From the NCBI RefSeq assembly GCF_026168755.1, contig NZ_JAPFDR010000013.1, positions 1-63,058 on the forward strand: DNA of 63,058 nucleotides, read 5' to 3'. This stretch comes from Clostridium sp. (GTDB lineage Bacteria; Bacillota; Clostridia; Clostridiales; Clostridiaceae). Positions within the stretch are counted from its first letter, which is position 1. Every line of letters begins with the position of its first letter. Shown here one piece after another: positions 28,218 through 37,081 of this stretch. A program made the translations under genes and the position numbers. The notes beneath the pieces are model-generated. The model was not told where the DNA came from. It did no database searches and saw only the letters and a list, made by a program, of their open reading frames with translations.

Positions 28218-28715
28218 ATGGTAATTAATTTTTCAGATTTACTATCTAAAAAGAACAGAAAAAAACAAATATCTTTATCATTCGAGTTAGAACCATTTGA
28301 ATTCGAAGGAGAAGAAATTAGGGCAGTTGAAAAAGTTTATGTAGAAGGTGTTGCAATATCAGAAAATGATGTCATAGTAATAAATGCTTCTATAAAAACT
28401 AAGTTAAAGCTAAATTGTTCTAGATGCTTAGATACCTTTATCTATCCAATAGATATTGATATAGAAGAAAGGTTTACAAACAATAAGGAACTTGACTGTG
28501 AGGAAATTATGTTTGTAGATGGTGATACATTAGATATTACCGAGATTATTGAAAATAGTATTATTTCAACCTTACCTATCAAAAGACTTTGCAAGGAAGA
28601 CTGTAAGGGACTATGTTCTCAGTGCGGTATAAATAAAAATGTTGAAAATTGTAGTTGTTTAGATTATGATGTTGATGTTAGGCTTGCAAAGCTTAGAGAG
28701 TTGTTTGGGGAATAA
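28218..28715 (+). CDS. DUF177 protein (YceD-like)
   Basis: A 165-residue DUF177 protein encoded just upstream of rpmF, as in most bacteria. The YceD family is linked to rRNA or large-subunit processing, mechanism unclear. It carries CSRC (Cys67, Cys70) and a C-terminal cluster CKEDCKGLCSQCG with a further CSC, suggesting metal binding. The ATG at 28218 is fixed because an in-frame TAA lies two codons upstream. No SD is next to the start; see the leader entry. It is 12 nt upstream of rpmF. Confidence 0.88.
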   Translation: MVINFSDLLSKKNRKKQISLSFELEPFEFEGEEIRAVEKVYVEGVAISENDVIVINASIKTKLKLNCSRCLDTFIYPIDIDIEERFTNNKELDCEEIMFVDGDTLDITEIIENSIISTLPIKRLCKEDCKGLCSQCGINKNVENCSCLDYDVDVRLAKLRELFGE

Positions 28716-28727
28716 GGAGGTGTAATA

Positions 28728-28913
28728 ATGGGAAATCCAGCTAGAAAGACATATAGAGCAAAAAGAGATTCTAGAAGAGCTCAAACTTTTAAGTTAAGCT
28801 TACCAGGAATAGTTGAATGTCCACAATGCCACGAAATGAAGATGGCTCACAGAGTTTGTAAGAACTGTGGATTCTACAAAGGTAAAGAAGTAGTTGCTTC
28901 AACTGAAGAATAA
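28728..28913 (+). CDS. rpmF: 50S ribosomal protein bL32
   Basis: A 61-residue bL32 with the start [19 protein letters not shown]. It has a zinc ribbon of four cysteines (Cys31, Cys34, Cys44, Cys47), so it is the zinc-binding form. AAGGAGGTG lies upstream. It forms a two-gene unit with DUF177, followed at once by a terminator. plsX comes next, the same DUF177-rpmF-plsX order as in most bacteria. Confidence 0.97.
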   Translation: MGNPARKTYRAKRDSRRAQTFKLSLPGIVECPQCHEMKMAHRVCKNCGFYKGKEVVASTEE

Positions 28914-28941
28914 AAGAAAGTCTTATGACTTTCTTTTCTTT
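28912..28941 (+). terminator. Rho-independent terminator after rpmF
   Basis: AAAAGAAAGTC (28912-28922) pairs with GACTTTCTTTT (28927-28937) around TTAT. Its first bases overlap the rpmF stop. Read-through would be needed to reach plsX from the upstream promoter. Confidence 0.8.
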
Positions 28942-28969
28942 GTATATAAAGAAATAAGGGGTGAAAGAA

Positions 28970-29971
28970 ATGAGGATTGCTATAGATGGTATGGGTGGAG
29001 ATAATGCACCACAAGCAGTTATTAATGGGGTAGTGCAAGCTCTTAATGAATTTAATGATTTAGAGTTTTATATAACAGGACCGGAAGAGGTAATAAAAGA
29101 GCAATTAAGGAAAGAAAATTATACAGGTGATAAAATAACTATAATAGATGCTAAAGAAGTTATATCAACTAATGAGCATCCAGTTATGGCTATAAGAAAA
29201 AAGAAAGATTCAAGCTTGTGTAAAGCTTTAAACCTAGTTAAGGAGAAAAAGTGTGATGCGGTTTTATCTGCTGGGAGCACAGGAGCCTTTTTAGCAGGAT
29301 GTAATTTTATTATTGGAAGAATTAAAGGGGTTAAGAGACCAGCCTTAACGCCTATTATGCCAGGTAAAAATGCGCCATTTATGATTGTGGATGCAGGGGC
29401 TAATGTAGATTGTAAACCAGAGTATTTAGTTCAATTTGCTCATATGGGAAGAGAATATTATAAAGGTGTATTAAATGTAGAAAATCCGAGTATAGGATTG
29501 GTCAATATTGGTGCTGAAGAAGAGAAAGGTAATGAATTAACTAAAAATACATACCAATTATTAAAGAATGAAGAAAGACTAAATTTTATAGGTAATGTAG
29601 AACCGAGAGATGTTACTTCAGGGGATACTAATGTTCTTGTTTGTGATGGTTTTGCTGGTAACACAATTTTAAAAATGTATGAAGGTACAGCATCTACTCT
29701 TTTAAATATAATTAAAGATGAAATGCTTTCTTCTGGTGTTAAGGCAAAGGTTGGAGCCCTTTTATTGAAACCTGTATTTAAAAGTATAAAGAAAAAATTT
29801 GATTATAAAGAATATGGTGGAGCACCTTTTTTAGGTGTTGATGGAATTTGTATTAAAGCTCATGGTAGTTCTGATGGAAAGGCCTTTAAAAATGCTATAA
29901 GACAAAGTAAACAGTTCTATGATAGCAAAGTTTTAGATAAGATTAAGGAAGAACTAGAACTAAAAGCTTAG
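28970..29971 (+). CDS. plsX: Phosphate acyltransferase PlsX
   Basis: Makes acyl-phosphate from acyl-ACP for phospholipid synthesis via PlsY. Motifs include [12 protein letters not shown] at the N-terminus, [19 protein letters not shown] and CDGFAGN. Length is 333 residues from the ATG at 28970, chosen because AAGGGGTG lies 6-7 nt upstream; a GTG at 28961 is part of that site. There is no fapR, fabD or fabG beside it, unlike Bacillus. acpP follows after its own promoter. Confidence 0.95.
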   Translation: MRIAIDGMGGDNAPQAVINGVVQALNEFNDLEFYITGPEEVIKEQLRKENYTGDKITIIDAKEVISTNEHPVMAIRKKKDSSLCKALNLVKEKKCDAVLSAGSTGAFLAGCNFIIGRIKGVKRPALTPIMPGKNAPFMIVDAGANVDCKPEYLVQFAHMGREYYKGVLNVENPSIGLVNIGAEEEKGNELTKNTYQLLKNEERLNFIGNVEPRDVTSGDTNVLVCDGFAGNTILKMYEGTASTLLNIIKDEMLSSGVKAKVGALLLKPVFKSIKKKFDYKEYGGAPFLGVDGICIKAHGSSDGKAFKNAIRQSKQFYDSKVLDKIKEELELKA

Positions 29972-29976
29972 TATTT

Positions 29977-30003
29977 AAAATTACTTGTAATTTTTAATAT
30001 ATT
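29977..30003 (+). terminator. Weak AT-only terminator after plsX
   Basis: AAAATTA and TAATTTT form a 7-bp stem around CTTG, followed by a T-rich stretch. Stability is low, so this is tentative. Confidence 0.35.
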
Positions 30004-30074
30004 TTATTATACATTAAGTAAAATTAAAATTTTTATTTATTAGTTGTTTTGATAATAAATATAAGTAATGTATA

Positions 30075-30103
30075 TTGACGGCAATCAAAATATATACTAT
30101 TAT
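30075..30103 (+). promoter_or_regulatory. Promoter of acpP
   Basis: TTGACG (30075-30080), a 17-bp spacer and TATTAT (30098-30103), 29 nt before the acpP start. Confidence 0.65.
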
Positions 30104-30132
30104 CTAAATGGGTGTGTTTAGGAGGTGAAAGA

Positions 30133-30363
30133 ATGTTTGAAAAGATTAGAGAAATCATTGCTGATAAACTAAGCATTAATGAAGACGAAATAACTATGGA
30201 TTCAGCATTTTTAGAAGACTTAAATGCAGATTCTTTAGATATAGTTGAACTTATAATGGCTTTAGAAGATGAGTTAGATATGGAAATTCCAGACGAAGAT
30301 GCAGAAAACTTTGTAACTGTTGGTGATGTAGTTAATTTTGTAAAGTCACATGTTGAGGAATAA
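30133..30363 (+). CDS. acpP: Acyl carrier protein
   Basis: A 76-residue acidic carrier. The phosphopantetheine attachment serine is Ser34 in the canonical ADSLD motif, within [14 protein letters not shown]. The ATG at 30133 follows AGGAGGTG at normal distance; the longer ORF from 30112 includes the ribosome binding site. It has its own promoter and terminator, consistent with the very high expression needed. It lies between plsX and rnc as in Bacillus, but without the intervening fab genes. Confidence 0.97.
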   Translation: MFEKIREIIADKLSINEDEITMDSAFLEDLNADSLDIVELIMALEDELDMEIPDEDAENFVTVGDVVNFVKSHVEE

Positions 30364-30365
30364 AT

Positions 30366-30397
30366 AAAATCCCGCAGTATTTGCGGGATTTTATTTA
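30366..30397 (+). terminator. Rho-independent terminator after acpP
   Basis: AAAATCCCGC (30366-30375) pairs with GCGGGATTTT (30383-30392), then ATTTA. It separates acpP from rnc. Confidence 0.9.
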
Positions 30398-30423
30398 TAA
30401 ATACTTTAATTAAAAATGGGAAT

Positions 30424-30469
30424 AGTTTATTCTTGAATTTGTTTATATAAGCAAGTTGAAGAATAAACT
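30424..30469 (+). promoter_or_regulatory. Long hairpin in the rnc leader
   Basis: Bases 30424-30444 pair with 30449-30469: eleven perfect pairs (AGTTTATTCTT with AAGAATAAACT), one G/G mismatch, then nine more pairs including two wobbles, closed by an ATAT loop. It ends one base before the rnc SD (GAAGGAG). About 20 bp of duplex is the size RNase III prefers. Confidence 0.7.
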
Positions 30470-30485
30470 TGAAGGAGTGTAAATA

Positions 30486-31184
30486 ATGAATAATTTCTAT
30501 CAGAAAGAAGCTGAAGATATAATAGGTATTAAGTTTAATGAGCCTAAATTATTACTTACAGCTTTAACTCATTCATCTTATGCTAACCAACACAGAGATG
30601 AAGAGTATAATGAAAGATTTGAATTTTTAGGAGATGCTATTCTTCAAGTATGTATTACTGAATATTTATTTTTAAATTATAAGGAAAAAAGCGAAGGAGA
30701 ATTAACTAAGATTCGTAGTTTAATTGTTTGTGAAAATTCTTTATATGAAATAGGAAAATCTTTAAACTTAGGTTACTTATTAAGAATGAGTAAAGGTGAA
30801 GAATTAACTGGAGGAAGAGAAAGAGTATCTTTAATAGCTGATGCTGTAGAAGCTTTAATAGCTGCTATATATTTAGATAAAGGATTAGAGTTTACAAAAG
30901 ATTATATTATAGGTAGATTTGAGGACATAATAAAACGTGCAATAAATAATGATATAATATTAGATTATAAAACTAGATTGCAGGAATATCTTCAAAAAAA
31001 TGGGGAGATATCTATAATTTATGAACTTATTAAGTTTGAAGGACCTCCTCATAGAAGAAAATTCTATACTAAACTTATAATTGATAATAATGAGTTAACT
31101 TGTGGAGAAGGTTATAGTAAGAAAGAATCAGAGCAAAATGCAGCAAAAGCAGCTTTAAAAGTTTTGGAGGGAAGGAATGAGTAA
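30486..31184 (+). CDS. rnc: Ribonuclease III
   Basis: Cleaves double-stranded RNA in rRNA precursors and regulatory duplexes. The catalytic signature ERFEFLGDAILQ, with its conserved acidic residues, is at about 42-53. The second acidic site is in DAVEALIAAIYLD. A C-terminal dsRNA-binding domain ends with KKESEQNAAKAALKVL. Length is 232. GAAGGAGTG precedes the ATG, directly after the long leader hairpin. It overlaps the radical SAM gene by 8 nt. Confidence 0.97.
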   Translation: MNNFYQKEAEDIIGIKFNEPKLLLTALTHSSYANQHRDEEYNERFEFLGDAILQVCITEYLFLNYKEKSEGELTKIRSLIVCENSLYEIGKSLNLGYLLRMSKGEELTGGRERVSLIADAVEALIAAIYLDKGLEFTKDYIIGRFEDIIKRAINNDIILDYKTRLQEYLQKNGEISIIYELIKFEGPPHRRKFYTKLIIDNNELTCGEGYSKKESEQNAAKAALKVLEGRNE

Positions 31185-32208
31185 GAATTATTATATAATT
31201 CCTGTTTTTATTTCTCATCAAGGTTGTCCACATCAATGTGTTTTTTGTAATCAAGATAGAATAGCGGGAAAATATGAAGAAGTATTTGCTAGTGATGTTA
31301 GAAAAATTATAGATGAATATTTAGAAACTATAAATAGCAAGGGAGCTACTATAGAAGTATCATTCTTTGGGGGAACATTTACTGCAATTGATGTTAATAA
31401 GCAAAAGGAGTTATTAGGCGTTGCTAGAGAATATAAGCAAAAGGGGTTAATACATAAAATAAGACTATCAACACGACCAGACGCTATATTACCTTATATT
31501 TTAGGATATTTAAAAGAATATAAAGTTGATATAATAGAGCTTGGAGTTCAATCATTAGATGATGAAGTTTTAAGAAAGGCTGGAAGAGGGCATAGTGTTA
31601 ATGATGTAATAGTTGCATCTAGGCTTATTAAAGAAGCTGGATTTACTTTAGGTCATCAAATAATGCCAGGATTACCAGGAGATAGTTTTGAGATAGATAT
31701 AGAGACTACTAAAAAATCCATTAAAATGAAACCAGATATATGTAGAATATATCCATCATTAGTTATTAAGGATACACCTATGGAGGATATGTATAATAGA
31801 GGTGATTATGTTCCATATTCTTTAAATGAAGCTGTATATATTAGTGGTGAAATGCTTAAATTATATAATGAAGCTAAAATTAAAGTAATTAGAATTGGAT
31901 TACAACCTACAGATACTATTACTACAGGAAAGGATATAGTAGATGGACCTTTCCATCCAGCTTTTAGAGAGTTAGTAGAAGGGCACTTAATTTGTGAAAC
32001 TTTAGATAAAAAATGTCCAAAGGAAAAGGATATTATAATTGAAATTAATGAAAAAGATGTTAGTAAATTATATACTAATAAAAAGCAGTATTTTAAAGCG
32101 TTCTTAGCTAATAGAGCCGGTAAGGTATATGTTAATACTAATAATAAGGTGAAAAAGGGAAAAATTAAGCTAACAGTTATTGAGAAGAGAGAAGAATTTA
32201 AAATATAA
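31177..32208 (+). CDS. Radical SAM protein (Elp3-like/COG1243 group)
   Basis: A 343-residue radical SAM enzyme with the cluster motif CPHQCVFC (Cys17, Cys21, Cys24), a GGTFTAID region and LGVQSLDDEVL. It lacks the acetyltransferase domain of true Elp3. Genes like this sit between rnc and smc in many clostridia and are labelled elongator protein 3-like or oxygen-independent coproporphyrinogen oxidase-like. The substrate is unknown; tRNA modification is a family-based guess. Translation is probably coupled to rnc through the 8-nt overlap. Confidence 0.8.
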   Translation: MSKNYYIIPVFISHQGCPHQCVFCNQDRIAGKYEEVFASDVRKIIDEYLETINSKGATIEVSFFGGTFTAIDVNKQKELLGVAREYKQKGLIHKIRLSTRPDAILPYILGYLKEYKVDIIELGVQSLDDEVLRKAGRGHSVNDVIVASRLIKEAGFTLGHQIMPGLPGDSFEIDIETTKKSIKMKPDICRIYPSLVIKDTPMEDMYNRGDYVPYSLNEAVYISGEMLKLYNEAKIKVIRIGLQPTDTITTGKDIVDGPFHPAFRELVEGHLICETLDKKCPKEKDIIIEINEKDVSKLYTNKKQYFKAFLANRAGKVYVNTNNKVKKGKIKLTVIEKREEFKI

Positions 32209-32259
32209 TTGTGGCAATTTAAACTATGTTATTTAAAAAAATAAAGATATAGAATTAGG

Positions 32260-32326
32260 TGACAAGGGGCAAAGGCTATGTATCAAGATAAATAATATTC
32301 TTGTTTATTAGCTTTGAATCTTGTCA
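32260..32326 (+). promoter_or_regulatory. Long interrupted hairpin upstream of the small membrane protein
   Basis: TGACAAG (32260-32266) pairs with CTTGTCA (32320-32326). CAAAG-CTA pairs with TAGCTTTG inside it, and CAAGA with TCTTG inside that. The downstream sequence TTGTTTTATTG is only moderately T-rich, so it may be a terminator of the radical SAM transcript or a structured leader. Confidence 0.5.
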
Positions 32327-32389
32327 TTGTTTTATTGATATTTCTTTAGCTTTGCTATAAACTAAAAAAAGAATGGAGTGTGAGTTATT

Positions 32390-32482
32390 ATGAAAGCAAA
32401 GACAAGAGAAAAGATGATGTATGGAATTACTATTTTTATGCTTATAGTATTTTTAATAAGTTTATTACCAGCTTTTATATAA
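32390..32482 (+). CDS. 30-aa single-pass membrane protein (DUF4044/Prli42-like)
   Basis: A 30-codon ORF: a basic N-terminus (MKAKTREKMM) followed by one hydrophobic helix ending LLPAFI. GGAGTG lies 9 nt before the ATG, and smc begins 19 nt after the stop. Size, basic head and single helix resemble DUF4044 proteins, which include the stressosome anchor Prli42 of Listeria; I recognise the style rather than a certain homologue. It is too short for most gene callers. Confidence 0.65.
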   Translation: MKAKTREKMMYGITIFMLIVFLISLLPAFI

Positions 32483-32501
32483 AAAGATAAGGAGTGTATT
32501 T

Positions 32502-35500
32502 ATGTTTTTAAGGTCGCTTGAGATACGTGGATTTAAATCTTTTGCAGATAAGACTGAATTGAGGTTTAAAAAAGGAGTAACTGCAGTTGTTGGACCTAAT
32601 GGTAGCGGAAAAAGTAACGTTTCTGACTCGGTAAGATGGGTGCTTGGAGAACAAAGCGTCAAAAATCTTAGAGGGGGTAAAATGGAAGATGTTATTTTTG
32701 CAGGAACACAATTTAGAAAACCTTTAGGGCTTGCACAAGTATCCCTTACTTTAGATAACTCAGATGGAACATTATCAACAGATTACAATGAGGTAACGGT
32801 AACTAGAAGAATATTTAGATCTGGCGAAACAGAGTACTTAATTAATAATCAAAAATGTAGATTAAAGGATATTACTGAATTATTTATGGATACAGGTATA
32901 GGTAAGGAAGGATATTCTATAATTGGACAAGGTAAAATTGATGCAATATTAAGTGGTAAGCCAGAGGAAAGAAGAGCTTTATTAGAAGAAGCGGCAGGAA
33001 TTGTTAAATATAAGTCTAGAAAAGAAGAAGCTGAAAAGAGGTTGGATAATACTGATAGTAATTTAGTTAGAATTAGAGATATAATAGCAACTTATGAAGA
33101 GAGACTTGAGCCATTAAGAATAGAAAAAGAAAAGGCAGTAAAATATAAAGCTTTAGCAGAAGAATTAAATGTTAAGGAAATTTCTATATTAGTTAATCAT
33201 ATTGATAGAGTTTCAAGGGATATAGAAGGTTTATCAAATGAAATTGAAAAAAGACAAGAGTCAATAGATGAGAAAAGAGAGAAGCTTAAATCTCATAAAA
33301 ACGTTCTAGATGAATTACAAAGAAAAATAGAAAATATAGAAAAGAAAAATAAGTTAGAAAAAGAAGAGTATTATACAAAAAAAGAAGAAGCTACTAATCA
33401 TATAAGAGATATTGAACTTTTTAAAGAAAGAGTTAATAACTTTAAAGAGTTAATTGAGAAAGAAGAAAAGGAAATAGAGATTTTAAGAGATAATTTAGAA
33501 AAAGTTATCTTAGAAAAGAAAGATTTAGAAAATCAGTTAAATGAAAAGAGTGAGGAAAGTAAAGATAAAGGCGCTGAAATTAGAAATGTAGAGCAATTAA
33601 TTGATGAGATAAATATAAAAATTGATAAAATAGAAAAAGAGCTTAATATTTTGAAAAATAATGAATTTGAAATTATATCTAAAAATTCTGATATTAATAA
33701 TAGAATTCAAACTTTGCAGAAAGAAATAAATGATAAAAATAATATATTAGAAAATTTAGATAAATCAATAGTTACTTTAGAAGGAAACTTAGCTATTAAT
33801 ATAGGTACTATAGATGAAGTTAAGTTAAAACTAATACATACAAAGGATAATATTTCCAAGTTAGAAGAGGAAGTAGTATCAGTAAGGAGAGAATTATCTA
33901 AAACACATTCTATTTTAAATAATCAAGATAATAAGCTTAAAATGTTATCAAAAAAAATTAATGAATCAGAGGCTACACATAATACTTTGGAAAATTTGGA
34001 AAAGCATTATGAAGGATATAATAGAACTGTCAAGAATTTAATGGACCATGTTGAAAAAGGAAGAGTTCAAGGAATAAAAGATATAAAAGTATTAGGGGAA
34101 ATTTTTGAAGTTGAAAAGAAATATGAAGTTGCCATTGAAATAGCTTTAGGAGGATCAATATCTAATGTAATAACAGTTAATGATACTGATGCTAAAAATT
34201 TAATTTCATACTTAAAAAGTAGAGGGTTAGGTAGAGCTACATTTTTACCTTTAAATATTATTAGAGGGAAGAAGCTAGATGTACCTAATGATATTAAAAG
34301 TGCTAATGGTTATATTGGAATTGCTTCAGAGATTTTAAAATATGATGTGAGATATAAATGTGTGATAGAATATAATTTAGGTAGAACTATAATTGCAGAA
34401 AATATGGATTGCGCACTTAATATATCAAAAATTGGTAGACATAATTATAAAATAGTAACTTTGACTGGTGAAGTAATTAATCCTGGAGGAGCCTTAACTG
34501 GAGGTAGCATCCAAGGTAAAAATGCTAATCTTTTAGGGAGAAAAAGAGAAATTGAAGAATTAGCTCAAAATATACTAAAACTAAAAGAAGAGTATAATAA
34601 TGAAGTCTCTAAATTTAATGAAATAAAGCTAAAAATAAAGCAATTAGATGAGGAGATATTAAATAAGAGAGAAGAAATTCATGGTAAAAATATAGAGTTA
34701 ACAGTATTAGAAGGTGAAATAAAAAATCTCGTAAATGATGGAGATAAGTTAAGCAAAAATATTGAAAACTCTAAGAGGCAAAGAGAAGAAAATAACAATA
34801 TAATTAAATTATTACTAGAAAAATTAGAAAATAAAAAAGAAGAACTTAATAAATTAGATGTTAAAAGTGCAGAGAGAAAAGAAAAAGTTAAATTAATTGA
34901 AGAAGAACTTGCTAACAATAATAAAGAAAGAGATTCTTTAAAAGAAAAGTTAGTTAACTTAAAGGTTAATAGTGCAACTTTAGAGGAAAGCCTTCAAGGG
35001 CAAAGAATACAATTGTCTTCTAAGAATTTAGAGATAAGGGAAAAAGAAAATAAGATAAAGCATTTACAAAACGAAATTTCTATTAAGCATAATAATATTA
35101 ATTCTTTATCAGAAAGTATTGGAAATAAAGAAAGTATATTAAGAGAAATAGAAAAAAGAGTTTTAGAGCTAGAAAATTCCTTTAGAGAAGATGAAGTTAT
35201 TAAGGTTGAACTTAAAGAAAGCCATAAAGCTAAGGAAAGTATAACTAGTGAGATAATAGAAATAATAAGAGTTGAAGAAAATGAGTTAAACAAAAGAGCA
35301 ATACAACATGCTAAAATAGAAAGTGAGCAAGAAGCTCTTTATAATAGATTAAATAGTGAATTAAATTTAACTCTTGCTGAAGCTAAGGAGATAGCTATTA
35401 GTGTTGAAAATATAAATATACTTAAAGATGAAATTTCTATATTAAAATCAAAGATAGCAGCTTTAGGAACTGTAAATTTATCTGCAATAGTAGAGTATGA

Positions 35501-36059
35501 CGAAGTATGTGAAAAATATGAGTTTATGTCATCACAAGAATTAGATTTACAAAAAGCTAAAGAAGAGCTTATTGAAGTTATAAATGAAATGACTGTTCAA
35601 ATGCAAGAGTTGTTTAAAGAGAATTTTAAAATATTAAATGAAAACTTTGGAGAAACATTTAAAGAGTTGTTTAAGGGCGGAAGTGCAGAGCTTATTTTAG
35701 GTGGAGATGATGTTTTAAGTTCTAATATAATAATAAATGTTGAACCGCCAGGTAAGAAGCTTCAAAATATAAACTTAATGTCTGGGGGAGAGAAGGTTTT
35801 ATCTGCAATTGCCTTATTATTTGCAATATTGAAAATGAAACCAACTCCATTCTGTATACTTGATGAAATAGAGGCGGCACTAGATGATGCTAATGTTTAT
35901 AGGTATGCAGAGTTTTTAAAGTCTTTCTCAGAAAATATTCAATTTATAGTAATAACACATAGAAAAGGAACAATGGAAGCTAGTGATGTAATGTATGGTA
36001 TAACCATGGAAGAAAAGGGGATATCTAAAGTAGTATCAGTAGACTTGTCGGAGAATTAG
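32502..36059 (+). CDS. smc: Chromosome segregation ATPase SMC
   Basis: Condensin core subunit that compacts and segregates the chromosome with ScpA and ScpB (not in this window). Walker A GPNGSGKS is at residues 31-38. Two long coiled-coil arms flank a hinge at about 510-660, which includes GGSIQGKNANLLGRKREI just after it. The C-terminal head has the signature LMSGGEKVLSA (about 1092) and Walker B FCILDEIEAALDD (about 1118). Length 1185 is typical. AAGGAGTG precedes the ATG. ftsY follows 11 nt later. Confidence 0.98.
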   Translation: MFLRSLEIRGFKSFADKTELRFKKGVTAVVGPNGSGKSNVSDSVRWVLGEQSVKNLRGGKMEDVIFAGTQFRKPLGLAQVSLTLDNSDGTLSTDYNEVTVTRRIFRSGETEYLINNQKCRLKDITELFMDTGIGKEGYSIIGQGKIDAILSGKPEERRALLEEAAGIVKYKSRKEEAEKRLDNTDSNLVRIRDIIATYEERLEPLRIEKEKAVKYKALAEELNVKEISILVNHIDRVSRDIEGLSNEIEKRQESIDEKREKLKSHKNVLDELQRKIENIEKKNKLEKEEYYTKKEEATNHIRDIELFKERVNNFKELIEKEEKEIEILRDNLEKVILEKKDLENQLNEKSEESKDKGAEIRNVEQLIDEINIKIDKIEKELNILKNNEFEIISKNSDINNRIQTLQKEINDKNNILENLDKSIVTLEGNLAINIGTIDEVKLKLIHTKDNISKLEEEVVSVRRELSKTHSILNNQDNKLKMLSKKINESEATHNTLENLEKHYEGYNRTVKNLMDHVEKGRVQGIKDIKVLGEIFEVEKKYEVAIEIALGGSISNVITVNDTDAKNLISYLKSRGLGRATFLPLNIIRGKKLDVPNDIKSANGYIGIASEILKYDVRYKCVIEYNLGRTIIAENMDCALNISKIGRHNYKIVTLTGEVINPGGALTGGSIQGKNANLLGRKREIEELAQNILKLKEEYNNEVSKFNEIKLKIKQLDEEILNKREEIHGKNIELTVLEGEIKNLVNDGDKLSKNIENSKRQREENNNIIKLLLEKLENKKEELNKLDVKSAERKEKVKLIEEELANNNKERDSLKEKLVNLKVNSATLEESLQGQRIQLSSKNLEIREKENKIKHLQNEISIKHNNINSLSESIGNKESILREIEKRVLELENSFREDEVIKVELKESHKAKESITSEIIEIIRVEENELNKRAIQHAKIESEQEALYNRLNSELNLTLAEAKEIAISVENINILKDEISILKSKIAALGTVNLSAIVEYDEVCEKYEFMSSQELDLQKAKEELIEVINEMTVQMQELFKENFKILNENFGETFKELFKGGSAELILGGDDVLSSNIIINVEPPGKKLQNINLMSGGEKVLSAIALLFAILKMKPTPFCILDEIEAALDDANVYRYAEFLKSFSENIQFIVITHRKGTMEASDVMYGITMEEKGISKVVSVDLSEN

Positions 36060-36070
36060 GAGGTAGTAAT

Positions 36071-36985
36071 ATGTTTGGTAAATTATTTAATAATCTTAAG
36101 AGTGGATTAACAAAAACAAGAAATGCATTAACTGATAAAATAAATGAGGCTTTAAATTTAGCAGTAACAATTGATGAAGATTTATATGAAGAGTTAGAAG
36201 AAATACTTATTATGGCTGATATAGGTATGGATACTACAATGGAGATAATTGAAAGATTAAAAGATAAGATTAGAAAAGAAAAAATCAATGATGTTGAATT
36301 AGTTAGACCGGCTTTAAAGAGTGTAATTGCTGAAATGATGATAGATGACACTAAAGAAAGTTATGAAGAGAAAAATGGAAAAGAAGTTATTTTAGTAATA
36401 GGTGTAAATGGAGTTGGAAAAACTACCAGCATAGGTAAATTAGCCGCTATGAATAAAGAAAAAGGGAAAAAAGTTTTACTAGCAGCTGCAGATACATTTA
36501 GAGCTGGAGCTATAGATCAATTAGTTGTTTGGAGTGAAAGGGCAAAGGTTGATATAGTTAAACATGAAGAAGGGTCAGATCCAGCAGCAGTTGTATTTGA
36601 TGCAATTAATGCTTCAAAGTCAAGAGGTGTAGACTTACTTATTTGTGATACAGCAGGTAGATTACACAACAAGAAAAATTTAATGGATGAATTAGGAAAG
36701 ATTAATAGAATAATAGATAGAGAGCTTAGTGATGCTAATAAGCAAACATTATTAGTCTTAGATGGAACTACTGGACAAAATGCAGTAATTCAAGCTAAGC
36801 AATTTATGGAGGTTTGTCCTATTGATGGTATAGTATTAACTAAACTTGACGGAACAGCTAAAGGTGGAGTTGTAATTTCTATTAAGAATACTCTTAAGAT
36901 ACCGGTTAAATATATAGGGGTAGGAGAAGGTATCGATGATTTACAAGAGTTTGATGCAGAAAGCTTTGTAGAAGCGTTATTTTAG
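36071..36985 (+). CDS. ftsY: Signal recognition particle receptor FtsY
   Basis: Membrane-associated GTPase that docks SRP-ribosome complexes. The NG domain has the P-loop GVNGVGKTT (about 111-119), DTAGR, and TKLDGTAKGG. The acidic A domain is nearly absent, as in many Gram-positives, giving 304 residues. AGGAGGT lies upstream. It ends the rnc-smc-ftsY run; the SRP partner ffh is only 0.7 kb downstream under a separate promoter. Confidence 0.97.
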   Translation: MFGKLFNNLKSGLTKTRNALTDKINEALNLAVTIDEDLYEELEEILIMADIGMDTTMEIIERLKDKIRKEKINDVELVRPALKSVIAEMMIDDTKESYEEKNGKEVILVIGVNGVGKTTSIGKLAAMNKEKGKKVLLAAADTFRAGAIDQLVVWSERAKVDIVKHEEGSDPAAVVFDAINASKSRGVDLLICDTAGRLHNKKNLMDELGKINRIIDRELSDANKQTLLVLDGTTGQNAVIQAKQFMEVCPIDGIVLTKLDGTAKGGVVISIKNTLKIPVKYIGVGEGIDDLQEFDAESFVEALF

Positions 36986-36990
36986 TTAGT

Positions 36991-37081
36991 AGTTAATAGT
37001 TAGGAATGAGAGAGTTGTTGTTTATAAAAAATATATATTGTAAATTAGGTATATATTGAATTTAGTTCTTAACTATTAACT
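36991..37081. repeat. Spaced inverted repeat after ftsY
   Basis: The 16-mer starting AGTTAATAGTTA at 36991 is matched (one mismatch) by its reverse complement at 37066-37081, 59 nt apart. It begins right after the ftsY stop. The gap from 36986 to 37334 otherwise holds only AT-rich sequence and the ylxM promoter/palindrome. Confidence 0.55.

Noticed and set aside
32465..32711. Minus-strand ORFs across the smc start
   Set aside because: They overlap the smc Walker A region and the 30-codon gene; composition is that of a shadow frame.
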